Assembly (NCBI GenBank): GCA_938039675.1
Contig: CALHUI010000017.1
Coordinates: 1 to 64,000 of the forward strand
Direction: 5' to 3'
DNA: 64,000 bases
Origin: an uncultured Cytophagales bacterium
Lineage (GTDB): Bacteria; Bacteroidota; Bacteroidia; Cytophagales; Thermoflexibacteraceae
Below the pieces are notes generated by a model. That model ran no database searches. It was given only the letters and a program-made list of their open reading frames with translations, and had not been told where the DNA came from. The number at the start of each line of letters is the position of its first letter. Position 1 is the first letter of the stretch. Positions 1-9,244 of this stretch are shown piece by piece. Made by a program: the position numbers and the translations under genes.

Positions 1-1
1 C

Positions 2-1093
2 CCCGTGCTGTTTGCCTCGCTTAAATTGGGCAGTATTTTCCTCTACGCAGGGCTGAACTTTTTCTTCCTCTACGTTTGCCGCAAGGCTGCCGCAGGGGAA
101 AGTTTCCTGTTCATGCAAGATTTTGCACAATTGATTTTTAAGCCTGCATATGCAGTGGGCTATACCTTCCTTGCCAACCTGATTGCCAATGCGGCGCAGT
201 TGCCCGCTTTTGTTTTTGTTTTCAAAGGTTTTCGCCTGCAATGGCAGTGGCAAACTTTAAAGCCCATGTTGCAATATGCCTATCCGCTGTTGTTCATGGG
301 GCTGGCGGGCATCGTAAACGAAGTTATAGACCGACAGATGCTCAAATGGCTGCTGCCCGAAGGCTTCTATGCAGGCATCACTACCGACGGGGCTATCGGC
401 ATTTACAGTGCCTGTTTCAAGTTTGGCGTGTTCATTACGTTGGCGGTGCAGGCGTTCCGCTATGCCGCCGAACCGTTCTTTTTTGCACAGGCTGCCGATA
501 AAAACTCGCCCGAACTCTTCGCCCGCGTGATGCACTACTTCATCCTTGCCTGCCTGCTGATGTACGTAGGCATCGGGGCAAATATTGATTGGGTGCAATA
601 CCTGCTACTGGGCAGCGATGCCTACCGCGAAGGGCTGGCAGTTGTGCCGGTGCTGCTCTTGGCAAACTGCCTGTTAGGCATGTACTATAACCTGACGGTT
701 TGGTTCAAAATTACCGACCGCACTTACTACGGTACTTGGTTTGCCGTTTTGGGGGCAATTGTTACCGTTGCGGGCAACTACCTGCTCATTCCCCTGATGG
801 GTTACATGGGTGCGGCACTGATGCACCTGATTTGCTACGCCGCGATGAGTGCTGCCTGTCTTTATTACGGGCAAAAGTTTTACCCCATTCCCTATCGGTG
901 GCAGCCCATACTGCTTTATGCGATGCTGGCAACAGCGATTATTTACATGCCGCAATGGATTGATTTTCAAAATTTTATTGGGAAACAAATACTTGCCTTT
1001 TCGCTCTCTGCCGCCTTCTTTGTCCTGATTTTTATGCGTGAAATTCGCCCGCTGATGAAGCGTAGAAAGGCAGCCTCTGAAAAAAATCTGTAA
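2..1093 (+). CDS. Polysaccharide flippase-like membrane protein, 5'-truncated
   Basis: The frame is already open at the window edge, so the true start lies upstream; about 364 C-terminal residues are seen. They are strongly hydrophobic, with roughly ten membrane segments separated by short basic loops, and end in a charged tail rich in Arg and Lys. Layout and composition fit the lipopolysaccharide/O-antigen flippase branch of the MATE/MVF superfamily, which moves lipid-linked sugars across the inner membrane. No glycosyltransferase neighbours are visible on this side, so the substrate cannot be named. The gene ends just before a tRNA promoter. Family-level confidence is moderate because no short diagnostic motif is available. 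Confidence 0.7.
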   Translation, partial: PVLFASLKLGSIFLYAGLNFFFLYVCRKAAAGESFLFMQDFAQLIFKPAYAVGYTFLANLIANAAQLPAFVFVFKGFRLQWQWQTLKPMLQYAYPLLFMGLAGIVNEVIDRQMLKWLLPEGFYAGITTDGAIGIYSACFKFGVFITLAVQAFRYAAEPFFFAQAADKNSPELFARVMHYFILACLLMYVGIGANIDWVQYLLLGSDAYREGLAVVPVLLLANCLLGMYYNLTVWFKITDRTYYGTWFAVLGAIVTVAGNYLLIPLMGYMGAALMHLICYAAMSAACLYYGQKFYPIPYRWQPILLYAMLATAIIYMPQWIDFQNFIGKQILAFSLSAAFFVLIFMREIRPLMKRRKAASEKNL

Positions 1094-1111
1094 TTTTTTT
1101 AGGAAAGGGTA

Positions 1112-1142
1112 TTGCAGGAATGAATGTGGTGTTCTACCTTTG
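1112..1142 (+). promoter_or_regulatory. Bacteroidota-type promoter for tRNA-Asp
   Basis: TTG at 1112-1114 and TACCTTTG at 1135-1142, separated by 20 bases, match the Bacteroidota sigma-A pattern TTG / TAnnTTTG. The tRNA begins 20 bases downstream, as expected for a short 5' leader. Confidence 0.7.
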
Positions 1143-1161
1143 TGATGTCAAAAAAAATGAC

Positions 1162-1235
1162 GGAGTGGTAGTTCAGCCGGTTAGAATGCCTGCCTGTCAC
1201 GCAGGAGGTCGCGGGTTCGAGTCCCGTCCATTCCG
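1162..1235 (+). tRNA. tRNA-Asp (anticodon GTC)
   Basis: The acceptor stem GGAGTGG (1162-1168) pairs with CCATTCC (1228-1234) with one G-T wobble, and the discriminator is G1235. The anticodon stem CCTGC/GCAGG encloses the loop CTGTCAC, giving anticodon GTC at 1196-1198 (Asp). The T arm GCGGG-TTCGAGT-CCCGT is canonical. CCA is not encoded, so it must be added after transcription. A promoter lies directly upstream and a terminator directly downstream, so this is a single-gene unit. Confidence 0.96.
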
Positions 1236-1236
1236 C

Positions 1237-1270
1237 AAAAAACACTTGCGTAGCTATGCAAGTGTTTTTT
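1237..1270 (+). terminator. Rho-independent terminator of tRNA-Asp
   Basis: An inverted repeat AAAAAACACTTGC (1237-1249) / GCAAGTGTTTTTT (1258-1270) has a 13-bp stem and 8-base loop and ends in six T residues. It begins two bases after the tRNA. Confidence 0.9.
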
Positions 1271-1298
1271 GCTTTATAGCGAATCAAGTTTTTCGGTA

Positions 1299-1306
1299 TA
1301 AATTTG
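1299..1306 (+). promoter_or_regulatory. Putative -7 box upstream of the FKBP gene
   Basis: TAAATTTG matches the Bacteroidota -7 consensus exactly and lies 25 bases before the proposed ATG. No TTG was found at the expected -33 spacing, so support is from one element only. Confidence 0.4.
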
Positions 1307-1330
1307 CCTATTTTGTTATCGATAATAATA

Positions 1331-1825
1331 ATGGGAAACATTGTTCGGTTCACACTCTTTCTGGGATTGGTTATCATTTTGGGTGCATGTAAGAAGCAAA
1401 GTACACTGAATGCAGAAGCACAGCGCGAGCGGGAGGCACGCATTATTGCCGATTGGCTGGCAGAAAACAGAATTAGCAATTTTCAGCGCACGGCTTCCGG
1501 TTTGGTTTATATTCCGCAGATTGCAGGCGTGGGTGAAAGAGCGCGCTCCGGCGACTCTGTTACTGTACACTACACCGGCAATGTGCTGTATGGTAAAGTA
1601 TTTGACAGCAGCCGTTTTCGCAATCAGCCTTTTGGTGTGCGCATTGGGCGCACGCAAGTGATTGCAGGTTGGACAGAAGGTTTGCAACTGATGCGCACAG
1701 GCGAGCGCGGCACACTGATTATCCCTTCCAATCTGGCCTATGGTTCGCGCAGTCAGGGAGAAATTCCGCCCAATGCCATTTTGCAATTTGATATTGAAGT
1801 ACTTAACCTAACGCGTCTGCAATGA
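1331..1825 (+). CDS. FKBP-type peptidyl-prolyl isomerase lipoprotein
   Basis: A 164-residue protein with a lipoprotein signal (lipobox LGAC, Cys20), so it is probably anchored in an envelope membrane. Residues from about 60 onward carry the FKBP signature: GDSVTVHYTGNVLYG, VFDSS, VIAGWTEGL, IIPSNLAYG and PPNAILQFDIEVL. It would catalyse proline cis-trans isomerisation in the periplasm. I chose the ATG at 1331 because it directly precedes the signal peptide; an in-frame TTG at 1304 would add nine unneeded residues. Its stop overlaps the rdgB start (ATGA), implying translational coupling. Confidence 0.93.
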   Translation: MGNIVRFTLFLGLVIILGACKKQSTLNAEAQREREARIIADWLAENRISNFQRTASGLVYIPQIAGVGERARSGDSVTVHYTGNVLYGKVFDSSRFRNQPFGVRIGRTQVIAGWTEGLQLMRTGERGTLIIPSNLAYGSRSQGEIPPNAILQFDIEVLNLTRLQ

Positions 1826-2403
1826 TACACGAACTTTGCTTTGCCACGCGCAACGCACATAAACGCGAAGAAATTGCCGCTCAGTTAGGCGGCAATTTTC
1901 GCTTATTGACATTGGACGAAATTGGTTGCACCGAGGAAATCCCCGAACCGGAAGCAACCATTGAAGGAAATGCCGCCTACAAAGCCCGCTACGTATGGGA
2001 ACGTTACTGCATCCCCTGCTTTGCCGACGACAGCGGTTTGGAGGTAGCAGCGCTGAACGGCGCACCGGGCGTACATTCGGCCTATTATGCGGGGGCTTCG
2101 CGCGATTTTAAAGCCAACTGCGAATTGGTACTGCAACAACTGCAAGGCATCACCGAACGCAGGGCGCAGTTCAAAACCGTTATTGCCCTTGTGCAGCCCG
2201 ACGGCAATCTGCGCACCTTTACGGGCATCATTACGGGCAACATCACCGATGCACCGCGGGGCAGCAACGGCTTTGGCTATGACCCCATTTTCCAACCCGA
2301 CGGCTACGACCTGACCTTCGGGGAAATAGAGCCTGCTCTAAAAACACAAATCAGCCATCGCGCCCGTGCCATGCAGCAATTGCTGGATTTTCTGAAACAA
2401 TAG
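1822..2403 (+). CDS. rdgB: RdgB/HAM1 family non-canonical purine NTP pyrophosphatase
   Basis: A 193-residue protein, the usual length for the family. It shows the substrate-binding N-terminus FATRNAHKREE, the central FADDSGLEVAALNGAPGV and the late GFGYDPIF motif, all hallmarks of enzymes that hydrolyse ITP, dITP and XTP to monophosphates and keep deaminated purines out of nucleic acids. It overlaps the preceding FKBP gene by four bases and is probably cotranscribed with it. It is expected to act as a cytosolic homodimer requiring Mg2+; that part is family knowledge. Confidence 0.96.
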   Translation: MIHELCFATRNAHKREEIAAQLGGNFRLLTLDEIGCTEEIPEPEATIEGNAAYKARYVWERYCIPCFADDSGLEVAALNGAPGVHSAYYAGASRDFKANCELVLQQLQGITERRAQFKTVIALVQPDGNLRTFTGIITGNITDAPRGSNGFGYDPIFQPDGYDLTFGEIEPALKTQISHRARAMQQLLDFLKQ

Positions 2404-2428
2404 AGGGCTAAATTCTATAAACTGGGTT

Positions 2429-3037
2429 ATGAGAAAAAATACGCTTTCAACTTGCCTTTTCGTTGCCACATTCTTATTTGCGGCTTGCAGTTCGCAGGAA
2501 AACAAGCGCGAACCCAAGGTCATTTCTTTTAAAATAGAGAACAAAGACCCGATAGCCAACCCTTACGAAAAAGACACCATCAAAGGTAGCCCGCAACGCG
2601 AGGTATCGGGGCGCATCGGTGGGACGACTGTTGCTATCCGCTATCATTCGCCTGCCGTTCGGGGGCGCATCATCTGGGGTGGACTTGTGCCATACCATCA
2701 GGTTTGGGTAACGGGTGCTCACAATGCCACAGCCATTAACTTTGAGCGTGCCATGAAAATTAACGGACAGTTAGTAAAAGCAGGCACTTATGCCATTTTC
2801 ACTATCCCCACACCCGACGAGTGGACAGTGATTCTCAACGAACGTTGGAATCAGCACCTAACCGACGAGTATAAAACCGAGGAAGATGTGCTTCGCTTCA
2901 AAGTTAAGCCAATGGTCATGCCTGATACTATTCAGCGGCTGACCTACGAAGTAAAACCCCTTGCACCCGGCAAGGGCGAAGTAGCCATACAATGGGAAAC
3001 GCTGCGCATTGGCTTCCCGATTGAAGAAGCACGATAG
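2429..3037 (+). CDS. DUF2911 family lipoprotein
   Basis: A 202-residue protein beginning with a lipoprotein signal that ends FAACSS (Cys20). The rest matches the DUF2911 family by its pattern: SPQREVSG, IRYHSPAVRGR, WGGLVPY, VWVTGAHNATAINF, AGTYAIFTIP and WTVILNE. No biochemical role is established for the family. It follows rdgB by 25 bases on the same strand and may be the last gene of that unit. Its stop lies two bases from the stop of the convergent gene, with no obvious terminator between them. Confidence 0.85.
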   Translation: MRKNTLSTCLFVATFLFAACSSQENKREPKVISFKIENKDPIANPYEKDTIKGSPQREVSGRIGGTTVAIRYHSPAVRGRIIWGGLVPYHQVWVTGAHNATAINFERAMKINGQLVKAGTYAIFTIPTPDEWTVILNERWNQHLTDEYKTEEDVLRFKVKPMVMPDTIQRLTYEVKPLAPGKGEVAIQWETLRIGFPIEEAR

Positions 3038-3039
3038 CA

Positions 3040-4737
3040 CTAAAATTCGTGCAGACGCTGTGCAATATTGAGGCGGATGGCCAGCGAAGTAAAACTGACA
3101 TTGCCGTTGCGTGCCGCATCGTCGCTTTGCAGACGGCGAATCACTTGTTTAAAATCAATAAATAGGTTGTGTTTGAGCTGATAAGAGGCAGTAAAATCGC
3201 CAAAAAACAGCGCAGTGGCAATGCCTTGCCCTATTTTATTGCCATATTCCTGTTGGCGTGTGGTATTGTCTAACAGAATATTGCTGCCCCAGTTTTCGCC
3301 TGCGCCGTCCAATCCTTGCTTAGCATATATCACTCTACCCGTAAGCATCAGGCGCGGAATGGGCTGATAACGTGCAATCCCAATAAACTCGCGGAAGTTG
3401 GCCCCCAGCGGATGTGCCAGTGCTTGATTGAAGTGGGCATGGTTAGACAACGACTTATCAATAAAGTGAGAGTAGGTATAAGGACGCACGGCGTTGTACT
3501 CGGCCTGTAAATCCAGATTTTTGATGCCCAGCGCATCAATGTATTTGATACCTGCCTGTAAGCCGTTTTTATTGCCCCACCAGCCGTTGCCTGCACGCCA
3601 CTCGGAGAGTTTAAACTCATCCAGCACAAACTGTCCGTAGAGTTGGAATTGTTTCAGAAAATTCCAGCGCCAGTCAAAACCGATGATGGAATTATCCGCA
3701 CTGCCGACCTGTTGCTCTACCCAGCGGTAGAAAATGATGGGGTTGAGGTAGGAGAGGTCAAAAGTATCATTCTTGTAGCCGTCGCGTCGCCCATAAATCA
3801 CCGACTCAAACAAGCCGACGTTCAGGTTGTCGGTGATGTTGATGCCCAGATGATGGAATACGGCATATTTTTTTGGGTACACACGGTTAGTACCTTCGGC
3901 ATCTGCCGTAAGTTGCATATAGGAATTGGTGTAATTCACCCTCCAAACGCGCGTATTGAATTTGGCGAAAAGCGCATTAGCAGCAAAATCGGAAAGAATA
4001 AGCGAACGGTATCCGTTGCCATAAAATTGTTTGTCATGCCCCATTTGGAACGACATGATATTTTTCAGTATATCAAAACTAACATACCCGCGCGCAGTGA
4101 GTACAATAACACCGGTATTATCCAGCACGCCCGATTCGGTGCGAGTTTTCCAAAAACCTTCACCCGGAACGGCGTTGTTTCTGCCGATGTAGTCCATCAC
4201 ATAATTGGGGAATAACATCATGTTATCGGCCAGATAGGTGTAAAAGCCTACGCGATTGGCAATTAATCCGCGCATTTCCGCACCACGGGTGTTAAGAAAA
4301 GGACGATTTTCCGAGCCTGTAGCCACGCCCATACCTACATGCAGTACAGGGTTGATATGCAGGTTAAAATCTTTGACATCTACGCGATAAAGGTCGGGGG
4401 TGTATTTGTAAAAATTTCTCAGCACAGGGCGTTTGCTTTTGTCATTGACCGAATCTGCCCATTCGGAGTTGTCGTTGAGCAAGTAGTAAATGTTGAATCG
4501 GTCAATTTTATTGAGTATGAATCGGTTTTCTTTTAGAATGCTGTCGGCAAGGGCTGCCACGCCGCGCCGCTCCAATAGTTTAATGGACAGCATCAGGTTT
4601 TCGGAGAACTTACCTCGCTTAATTTCATAGCGTTCTACCAAATGCTGGTAGTCTTGGTTGTAAGGAACAAAAGTGCTTTGTGCCATTGCCGCTGCGGGTG
4701 ACACAAGCAGCCAACTAACAATAAGACGTTTCATCAT
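3040..4737 (-). CDS. Outer-membrane beta-barrel protein, Wzi/RemB-like
   Basis: A 565-residue protein with a signal peptide (cleavage near AAAMAQ). Its body has alternating aromatic and polar residues typical of an outer-membrane barrel and ends in a strand-like LNIAQRLHEF. The segment QMGHDKQFYGNGYRSLILSD resembles the conserved core of the capsule-assembly Wzi / gliding-protein RemB family of Bacteroidota. It may bind surface polysaccharide or assist surface adhesin function, but this rests on resemblance alone. It is the last gene of a long minus-strand run starting at kynureninase. Signal peptide and barrel nature are more certain than the family. Confidence 0.65.
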   Translation of the reverse strand: MMKRLIVSWLLVSPAAAMAQSTFVPYNQDYQHLVERYEIKRGKFSENLMLSIKLLERRGVAALADSILKENRFILNKIDRFNIYYLLNDNSEWADSVNDKSKRPVLRNFYKYTPDLYRVDVKDFNLHINPVLHVGMGVATGSENRPFLNTRGAEMRGLIANRVGFYTYLADNMMLFPNYVMDYIGRNNAVPGEGFWKTRTESGVLDNTGVIVLTARGYVSFDILKNIMSFQMGHDKQFYGNGYRSLILSDFAANALFAKFNTRVWRVNYTNSYMQLTADAEGTNRVYPKKYAVFHHLGINITDNLNVGLFESVIYGRRDGYKNDTFDLSYLNPIIFYRWVEQQVGSADNSIIGFDWRWNFLKQFQLYGQFVLDEFKLSEWRAGNGWWGNKNGLQAGIKYIDALGIKNLDLQAEYNAVRPYTYSHFIDKSLSNHAHFNQALAHPLGANFREFIGIARYQPIPRLMLTGRVIYAKQGLDGAGENWGSNILLDNTTRQQEYGNKIGQGIATALFFGDFTASYQLKHNLFIDFKQVIRRLQSDDAARNGNVSFTSLAIRLNIAQRLHEF

Positions 4738-4797
4738 GGTATGAAGTATCTGGATAAAAACGTATCATAACTTTTAAGGATTGTTGCCCTGCATTGG

Positions 4798-5841
4798 CTA
4801 TCTTGCCAGCACCCGACGAAGCCAGCGCGGCAAAATAGCAACACCAACAAAAAGATATGGGTAGTAGGTATAGAGTCGCCAGAAAAGTGCCAGTGCTACG
4901 CCAAAGCCGCCGATGTATTGCCCGAAGAAAAAGTCAAATGACAGTTCTGCTGTGCCACTGCTGCCCGGCGTAGGCGAAATGAGCATAATTACCCACATAA
5001 CGATATGGCGGGCAAATACGAGCAGATGATTTTCCCAAGTCAGGCTTGCAAATGCTGCCAGCAGGCAGTTTACCATCAGGTAGCGCGCCGACCATACGAA
5101 AATGGTTGATACAATAGCATTAGCCCAATAGCGGGCATCTTTGCCTTTGATTTCTTCGGAAGCAATAATTACTTCATCGCCAATCTCTTTGGCTGTCCGT
5201 CGGAAACGGCGCAAGAAGCCAAAAGAGGTAATGCGGGTAATCAGCCAGCGGAAGCCATGCGGTTTAAAAAACAGCCCCCAAGCAAAAAATGAGGTATAAA
5301 CGGCAATCAGTGCGTAGCTAATCCAGAAAGTAGCGCGCAGACCTGAGCCAAACAACCCGATGCCACCTTCTGCTGCTACGGGGAATACATTGCCTTGTGA
5401 AAGCAGCAATGCAACGGGTGCGGCCAAAATGAAGAATGAGTTATCTAATAGCGCAGTGAGCATTACATAGGCCAGCGACTTGCCGAATTTGATGCCTTCA
5501 CGATTGATAATAAACACGGCAACAGCCGTTCCTCCTACTGCCGATGGTGTTACGGCAGAGGCAAACTCCCACAAAAGAATCGTGTAGATGCTCGATTTCC
5601 AGCTTAACTCTTGATTGGTCAGGTAACGAATCCGCCAGACATAGCCTGCATCGCGAATAAAGAGCACTAACACTGCCACTAAAATCCACACAATATTTGC
5701 CTCCTGTATATGCGTGCGTACGGTGTTAATGTCCACATTGGTAATGAGCATGTAAATTGCCACGCCCAACCCAATGAGAATGGGTAAAATAACTTTGGAA
5801 GGATTGATGGATTTGAGGATTTTTTCCTGGTCTTGTTGCAT
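4798..5841 (-). CDS. LPG-synthase-type transmembrane protein (flippase-like domain)
   Basis: A 347-residue polytopic protein with about eight membrane helices. It shows features of the lysylphosphatidylglycerol synthase TM / UPF0104 family: EFASAVTPSAVGGTAVAVF, and later ISPTPGSSGTAELSF, the PGssG-type segment typical of the family. It lacks the C-terminal aminoacyl-transfer domain of MprF, so it is the stand-alone membrane form, thought to flip or transfer lipid-linked groups. It follows scpA on the minus strand with a 27-base gap. The substrate is unknown. Confidence 0.85.
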   Translation of the reverse strand: MQQDQEKILKSINPSKVILPILIGLGVAIYMLITNVDINTVRTHIQEANIVWILVAVLVLFIRDAGYVWRIRYLTNQELSWKSSIYTILLWEFASAVTPSAVGGTAVAVFIINREGIKFGKSLAYVMLTALLDNSFFILAAPVALLLSQGNVFPVAAEGGIGLFGSGLRATFWISYALIAVYTSFFAWGLFFKPHGFRWLITRITSFGFLRRFRRTAKEIGDEVIIASEEIKGKDARYWANAIVSTIFVWSARYLMVNCLLAAFASLTWENHLLVFARHIVMWVIMLISPTPGSSGTAELSFDFFFGQYIGGFGVALALFWRLYTYYPYLFVGVAILPRWLRRVLAR

Positions 5842-5868
5842 AGGGGCTTGCGATTGTTGCTACGCAGT

Positions 5869-6636
5869 TTAAACAACCCGCTCTGGTTCGGGGTTGATAA
5901 TCATAAAATCGTTGTAACCTTCCCCCAAGCGGATGCCGATTTCTCCGGCTTGGAGCAGTTCCAAGATAGCCAAAAAATTAAAAATGACAACCACTTTTTG
6001 CGGCTGTCGCTCTATCAGTTCCGTAAAGGTAAGATACCGAGCTTCTTTTATCCACAATCGCACCACTTCTTTTTGTCTTTCCACCGTATAAGGGTAAGGA
6101 ACAATGCGATGTACGGGTTTTTGTTGTTCCAATGCAAACCGACGCATTACTTTTTCGTAAATGCGCAGCAGTTTGTAGAGGTCTATGGTTTGTAGTTCGG
6201 CTTCTACGCCCTGCGATTCGGCAATTTCCAGCAACTCGGCGGTAAGATTGCCGCGCGATTCCATGGCCAAGTGTTCTTCTTCGCGTTGCGCAAATTCGCC
6301 GACAACCGACTTGTACTTTTTGTATTCCAACAGGTGGCGGACAAGTTCCTCACGGGAGTCTATTTCCTGCCCTTTTTCGTCGAGCTCGGGGCGCGGCAGC
6401 AACATTTTGGCCTTGATGCGCATCAGAGTAGCAGCTACTACCATAAAATCGCCTGCCACATCCATATTAATCTGCTCCAATTGGTGCAGATAGTCCAGAA
6501 AGTCTGCCGTAATTTTGGCTATCGGGATGTCATAAATGTTCAGCTCGTCCCGCTCTATGAAAAACAAAAGCAAGTCAAACGGCCCTTCAAAAAGGGGCAA
6601 TCGGATAGAGAAAGTATCGCTTTGGACAGGTTGCAA
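5869..6636 (-). CDS. scpA: Segregation and condensation protein A (kleisin)
   Basis: A 255-residue protein with the ScpA N-terminal signature LPLFEGPFDLLLFFIERDEL and the central run DFMVVAATLMRIKAKMLLPR, followed by an acidic linker and a C-terminal winged-helix-like segment. ScpA is the kleisin that bridges the SMC heads in the bacterial condensin complex; scpB and smc are not in this window. No in-frame ATG exists at the N-terminus. The only reasonable start is TTG (reverse complement of 6634-6636), two bases after the recQ stop, so translation is probably coupled to recQ. Confidence 0.93.
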   Translation of the reverse strand: MQPVQSDTFSIRLPLFEGPFDLLLFFIERDELNIYDIPIAKITADFLDYLHQLEQINMDVAGDFMVVAATLMRIKAKMLLPRPELDEKGQEIDSREELVRHLLEYKKYKSVVGEFAQREEEHLAMESRGNLTAELLEIAESQGVEAELQTIDLYKLLRIYEKVMRRFALEQQKPVHRIVPYPYTVERQKEVVRLWIKEARYLTFTELIERQPQKVVVIFNFLAILELLQAGEIGIRLGEGYNDFMIINPEPERVV

Positions 6637-6638
6637 GG

Positions 6639-8843
6639 CTACAGCGCTACCTCCGATAAGAATTTGATTCGCATCAGGCGCAGTTCCTCTTCGGTAAATT
6701 CATCGTCAAACGCTTGCAGTGCCACCTTGATGTTGTCGGTTTCGGCATGTAGGAAGTAGTCAAAAATAGCTTCTTGGGCATCTTCTTCTAACATCTGGTC
6801 TATGTAGTAATCCAAATTGAGTTTTGTGCCCGAGTAGCAGATGTGTTCTATTTCCTCTATCAACTCGGCAAGGCTGAGATTTTTGGCTTCTGCAATTTCT
6901 TCCAAATCCACCTTGCGGTCTATTTGCTGGATGATGAAAATCTTGGTTTTGGACTTATTTACCGTTGATTTTACAACCACGTCGGCAGCGGTTGTAATAT
7001 CATTTTCTGCTACGTAGTTGGCAATCATATCTACGAACGGTTTGCCGAATTTCTGCGCTTTGCTCAATCCTACACCGTTTACCTGTGCCAATTCTTGGAT
7101 GGTAGTGGGGTAGGTGGTTGCCATTTCCTCCAGCGAAGGCTCTTGGAAGATGACATAAGGCGGCAAATTTTTCTGTTTAGCTACCTTTTTGCGTAGGTTG
7201 CGCAGCATTTCGTAGAGGGTTTCGTCGTATGCGCCACCATGTGCGGCATTTTCCGAATCGTCGGCAATCAGTTCTGTTTCTGCGCCGGTGTAGTCATGGT
7301 CTTTGGTGAAAGTTACCGGTGTAGGGCGCTCCATGAAGGCATAGCCCTTTTCGCTGATTTTGAAGCTAAGGAGGTTCTCTAAGTCTTTGTCTAAATAGCC
7401 GTAGAGCATTGCTTGGCGGATAATGCTTTTCCACTCCTGTTCGGTAAGTGCTGCACCTTTCTTAAATACGGGCAGTTTTTCGTGTCCGTAGCTAAGTACG
7501 TACTGCTCGGTTGTGCCGCGAAGGATGTTAATCAAATGGTCTGCACCAAAGCGCTGCCCTGTTTCATGTACGGTTTGCAGCAGCAGCAGTAACCATTCTT
7601 TGGCTTCAAATGATTTTTCTTTGGGTAGGTTGCAGTTGTCACAGCCGCCGCTTTCTTTGCAAAGGTTGTCGTTATAAACTTCGCCAAAGTAGTACAGCAG
7701 TTGCCTGCGGCGGCAAACGGAGCTTTCGGCATAGGCGGCCATTTCGCTCAGCAGCAACTTGGCATTTTCGCGCTCGGTTACGCTTTTGTCTTTGTTGAAC
7801 TTTTCTAATTTGGTGATGTCTTCGGGGCTGTAGAACATCAGGCAGAAGCCTTCCAAGCCATCGCGTCCGGCGCGTCCGGTTTCCTGATAGTAACCTTCCA
7901 GCGACTTAGGCGTATCGTAGTGAACTACAAATCGCACATCGGGTTTGTCTATCCCCATGCCAAAGGCAATGGTTGCCACTATTACGTCCACATCCTCATT
8001 CAAAAAGGCATCCTGATTTTTGATGCGCACGTCGGCCTCCAATCCTGCATGATAGGGAAGCGCCTTAATGTCGTTTACAGTAAGCAGTTCGGCTATTTCT
8101 TCTACCTTTTTGCGGCTCAGGCAATACACGATGCCTGATTTGCCTTTGTGGTTCTTAATGAAGCGAATCAATTGCTTTTGTGCGTCTATTTTGGGGCGCA
8201 CTTCATAGTGCAGGTTGGTGCGGTTGAAAGAAGACTTAAAAATATCGGCTTCCTCCATTTGCAGGTTTTTCTGAATGTCTGCCTGAACTTTGGGGGTAGC
8301 GGTGGCAGTGAGTGCAATAATGGGGAAGTTGCCAATCTGGTCTACAATGGTTTTAATGCGGCGGTACTCCGGACGAAAGTCGTGCCCCCATTCCGAAATA
8401 CAGTGCGCCTCATCTACTGCCACAAACGATATTTTTGCGTCTTTCAAAAAGGCAATGTTATCATCCTTAGTGAGCGATTCGGGGGCAACATACAGGAGCT
8501 TGACCTGCCCGTTGAGCGTTTCTTTCTTTACCCAGTTCAATTCCGACTTGGTCAGTGTGGAATTGAGGAAATGTGCATTGACCCCAAAGGCATTGAGCTG
8601 GTCTACCTGATTTTTCATCAGGGCTATCAGTGGTGAAATAACGATGGCAGTGCCGGGCATCACAATGGCTGGCAATTGGTAGCACAGCGATTTGCCCGCG
8701 CCTGTGGGCATAATCACAAAGGTGTTTTTGCCACTCATCAGGTTGCGGATGATGGCTTCCTGATTACCCCTGAACTGGCTGTACCCGAATACCTCTTTAA
8801 GGGTGCTTCTAAGTTCGTCTTGTAATTGTTCTGTCTGCACCAT
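6639..8843 (-). CDS. recQ: ATP-dependent DNA helicase RecQ (long form with HRDC)
   Basis: About 734 residues. In order: helicase lobe 1 with Walker A PTGAGKS (near residue 46) and DEAH box AVDEAHCISEWGHDFRP; lobe 2 with ATIAFGMGIDKPDVRFVVHYD and QETGRAGRDG; a zinc-binding region (CRRRQLLYYFGE, then CKESGGCDNC); an RQC winged helix; an HRDC domain (PPYVIFQEPSLEEMA, VNGVGLSKAQKFG); and a long acidic C-terminus. It is a 3'-5' helicase for recombination and fork repair. I prefer the ATG at 8843 over a GTG three codons upstream. It sits between pterin dehydratase and scpA; a second RecQ lies at 60198-62168. Confidence 0.96.
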   Translation of the reverse strand: MVQTEQLQDELRSTLKEVFGYSQFRGNQEAIIRNLMSGKNTFVIMPTGAGKSLCYQLPAIVMPGTAIVISPLIALMKNQVDQLNAFGVNAHFLNSTLTKSELNWVKKETLNGQVKLLYVAPESLTKDDNIAFLKDAKISFVAVDEAHCISEWGHDFRPEYRRIKTIVDQIGNFPIIALTATATPKVQADIQKNLQMEEADIFKSSFNRTNLHYEVRPKIDAQKQLIRFIKNHKGKSGIVYCLSRKKVEEIAELLTVNDIKALPYHAGLEADVRIKNQDAFLNEDVDVIVATIAFGMGIDKPDVRFVVHYDTPKSLEGYYQETGRAGRDGLEGFCLMFYSPEDITKLEKFNKDKSVTERENAKLLLSEMAAYAESSVCRRRQLLYYFGEVYNDNLCKESGGCDNCNLPKEKSFEAKEWLLLLLQTVHETGQRFGADHLINILRGTTEQYVLSYGHEKLPVFKKGAALTEQEWKSIIRQAMLYGYLDKDLENLLSFKISEKGYAFMERPTPVTFTKDHDYTGAETELIADDSENAAHGGAYDETLYEMLRNLRKKVAKQKNLPPYVIFQEPSLEEMATTYPTTIQELAQVNGVGLSKAQKFGKPFVDMIANYVAENDITTAADVVVKSTVNKSKTKIFIIQQIDRKVDLEEIAEAKNLSLAELIEEIEHICYSGTKLNLDYYIDQMLEEDAQEAIFDYFLHAETDNIKVALQAFDDEFTEEELRLMRIKFLSEVAL

Positions 8844-8934
8844 ACGGCTCACAAAAGTTAGAAGTTATGCGTCATAAGTAGCAAGCACAGGGCTTGCCGC
8901 TTCCCTTTTCACACACTCAGAACAGTCAAAAAAA

Positions 8935-9171
8935 TTACGTAAGTAAAGCATCAATTGCTTGTGCCAAGTCTCTGTCTTTTTGGGTTACTGTGTTGCCGGC
9001 ATCATGTGTGCTCAGGCTGATTTCCACCCGATTGTACACATTGTACCAATTGGGGTGATGGTTCATTTTTTCGGCAATGAGTGCCACTTTTGCCATAAAG
9101 CCGAAAGCTTCCACAAAATCCTTAAAAAGGAACGTTTTCTGCAACTGATTGTTTTCTTCTTTCCAACTCAT
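8935..9171 (-). CDS. 4a-hydroxytetrahydrobiopterin dehydratase (PCD/DCoH)
   Basis: A 78-residue protein. The segments [29 protein letters not shown] and [18 protein letters not shown] contain the pterin dehydratase signature, including the His-His-Pro-xx-x-Asn active-site stretch and the later His-Asp. The enzyme recycles tetrahydrobiopterin after aromatic amino acid hydroxylation. It follows kynureninase by 73 bases on the same strand, which suggests a shared role in aromatic amino acid turnover; no phenylalanine or tryptophan hydroxylase is in the window. It is slightly shorter than many family members, lacking much of the N-terminal strand. Confidence 0.9.
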   Translation of the reverse strand: MSWKEENNQLQKTFLFKDFVEAFGFMAKVALIAEKMNHHPNWYNVYNRVEISLSTHDAGNTVTQKDRDLAQAIDALLT

Positions 9172-9244
9172 GGGTTTGCGAATTGCATAGGTAAAATTAA
9201 ACCAAAAAAAACTAAAATCGGAAATGCAGAAGATTTTTTCCTGC

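Noticed and set aside
3643-4215. Long plus-strand open frame inside the Wzi/RemB-like gene
   Set aside because: It is antisense to a well-supported outer-membrane protein and its translation has no recognisable features.
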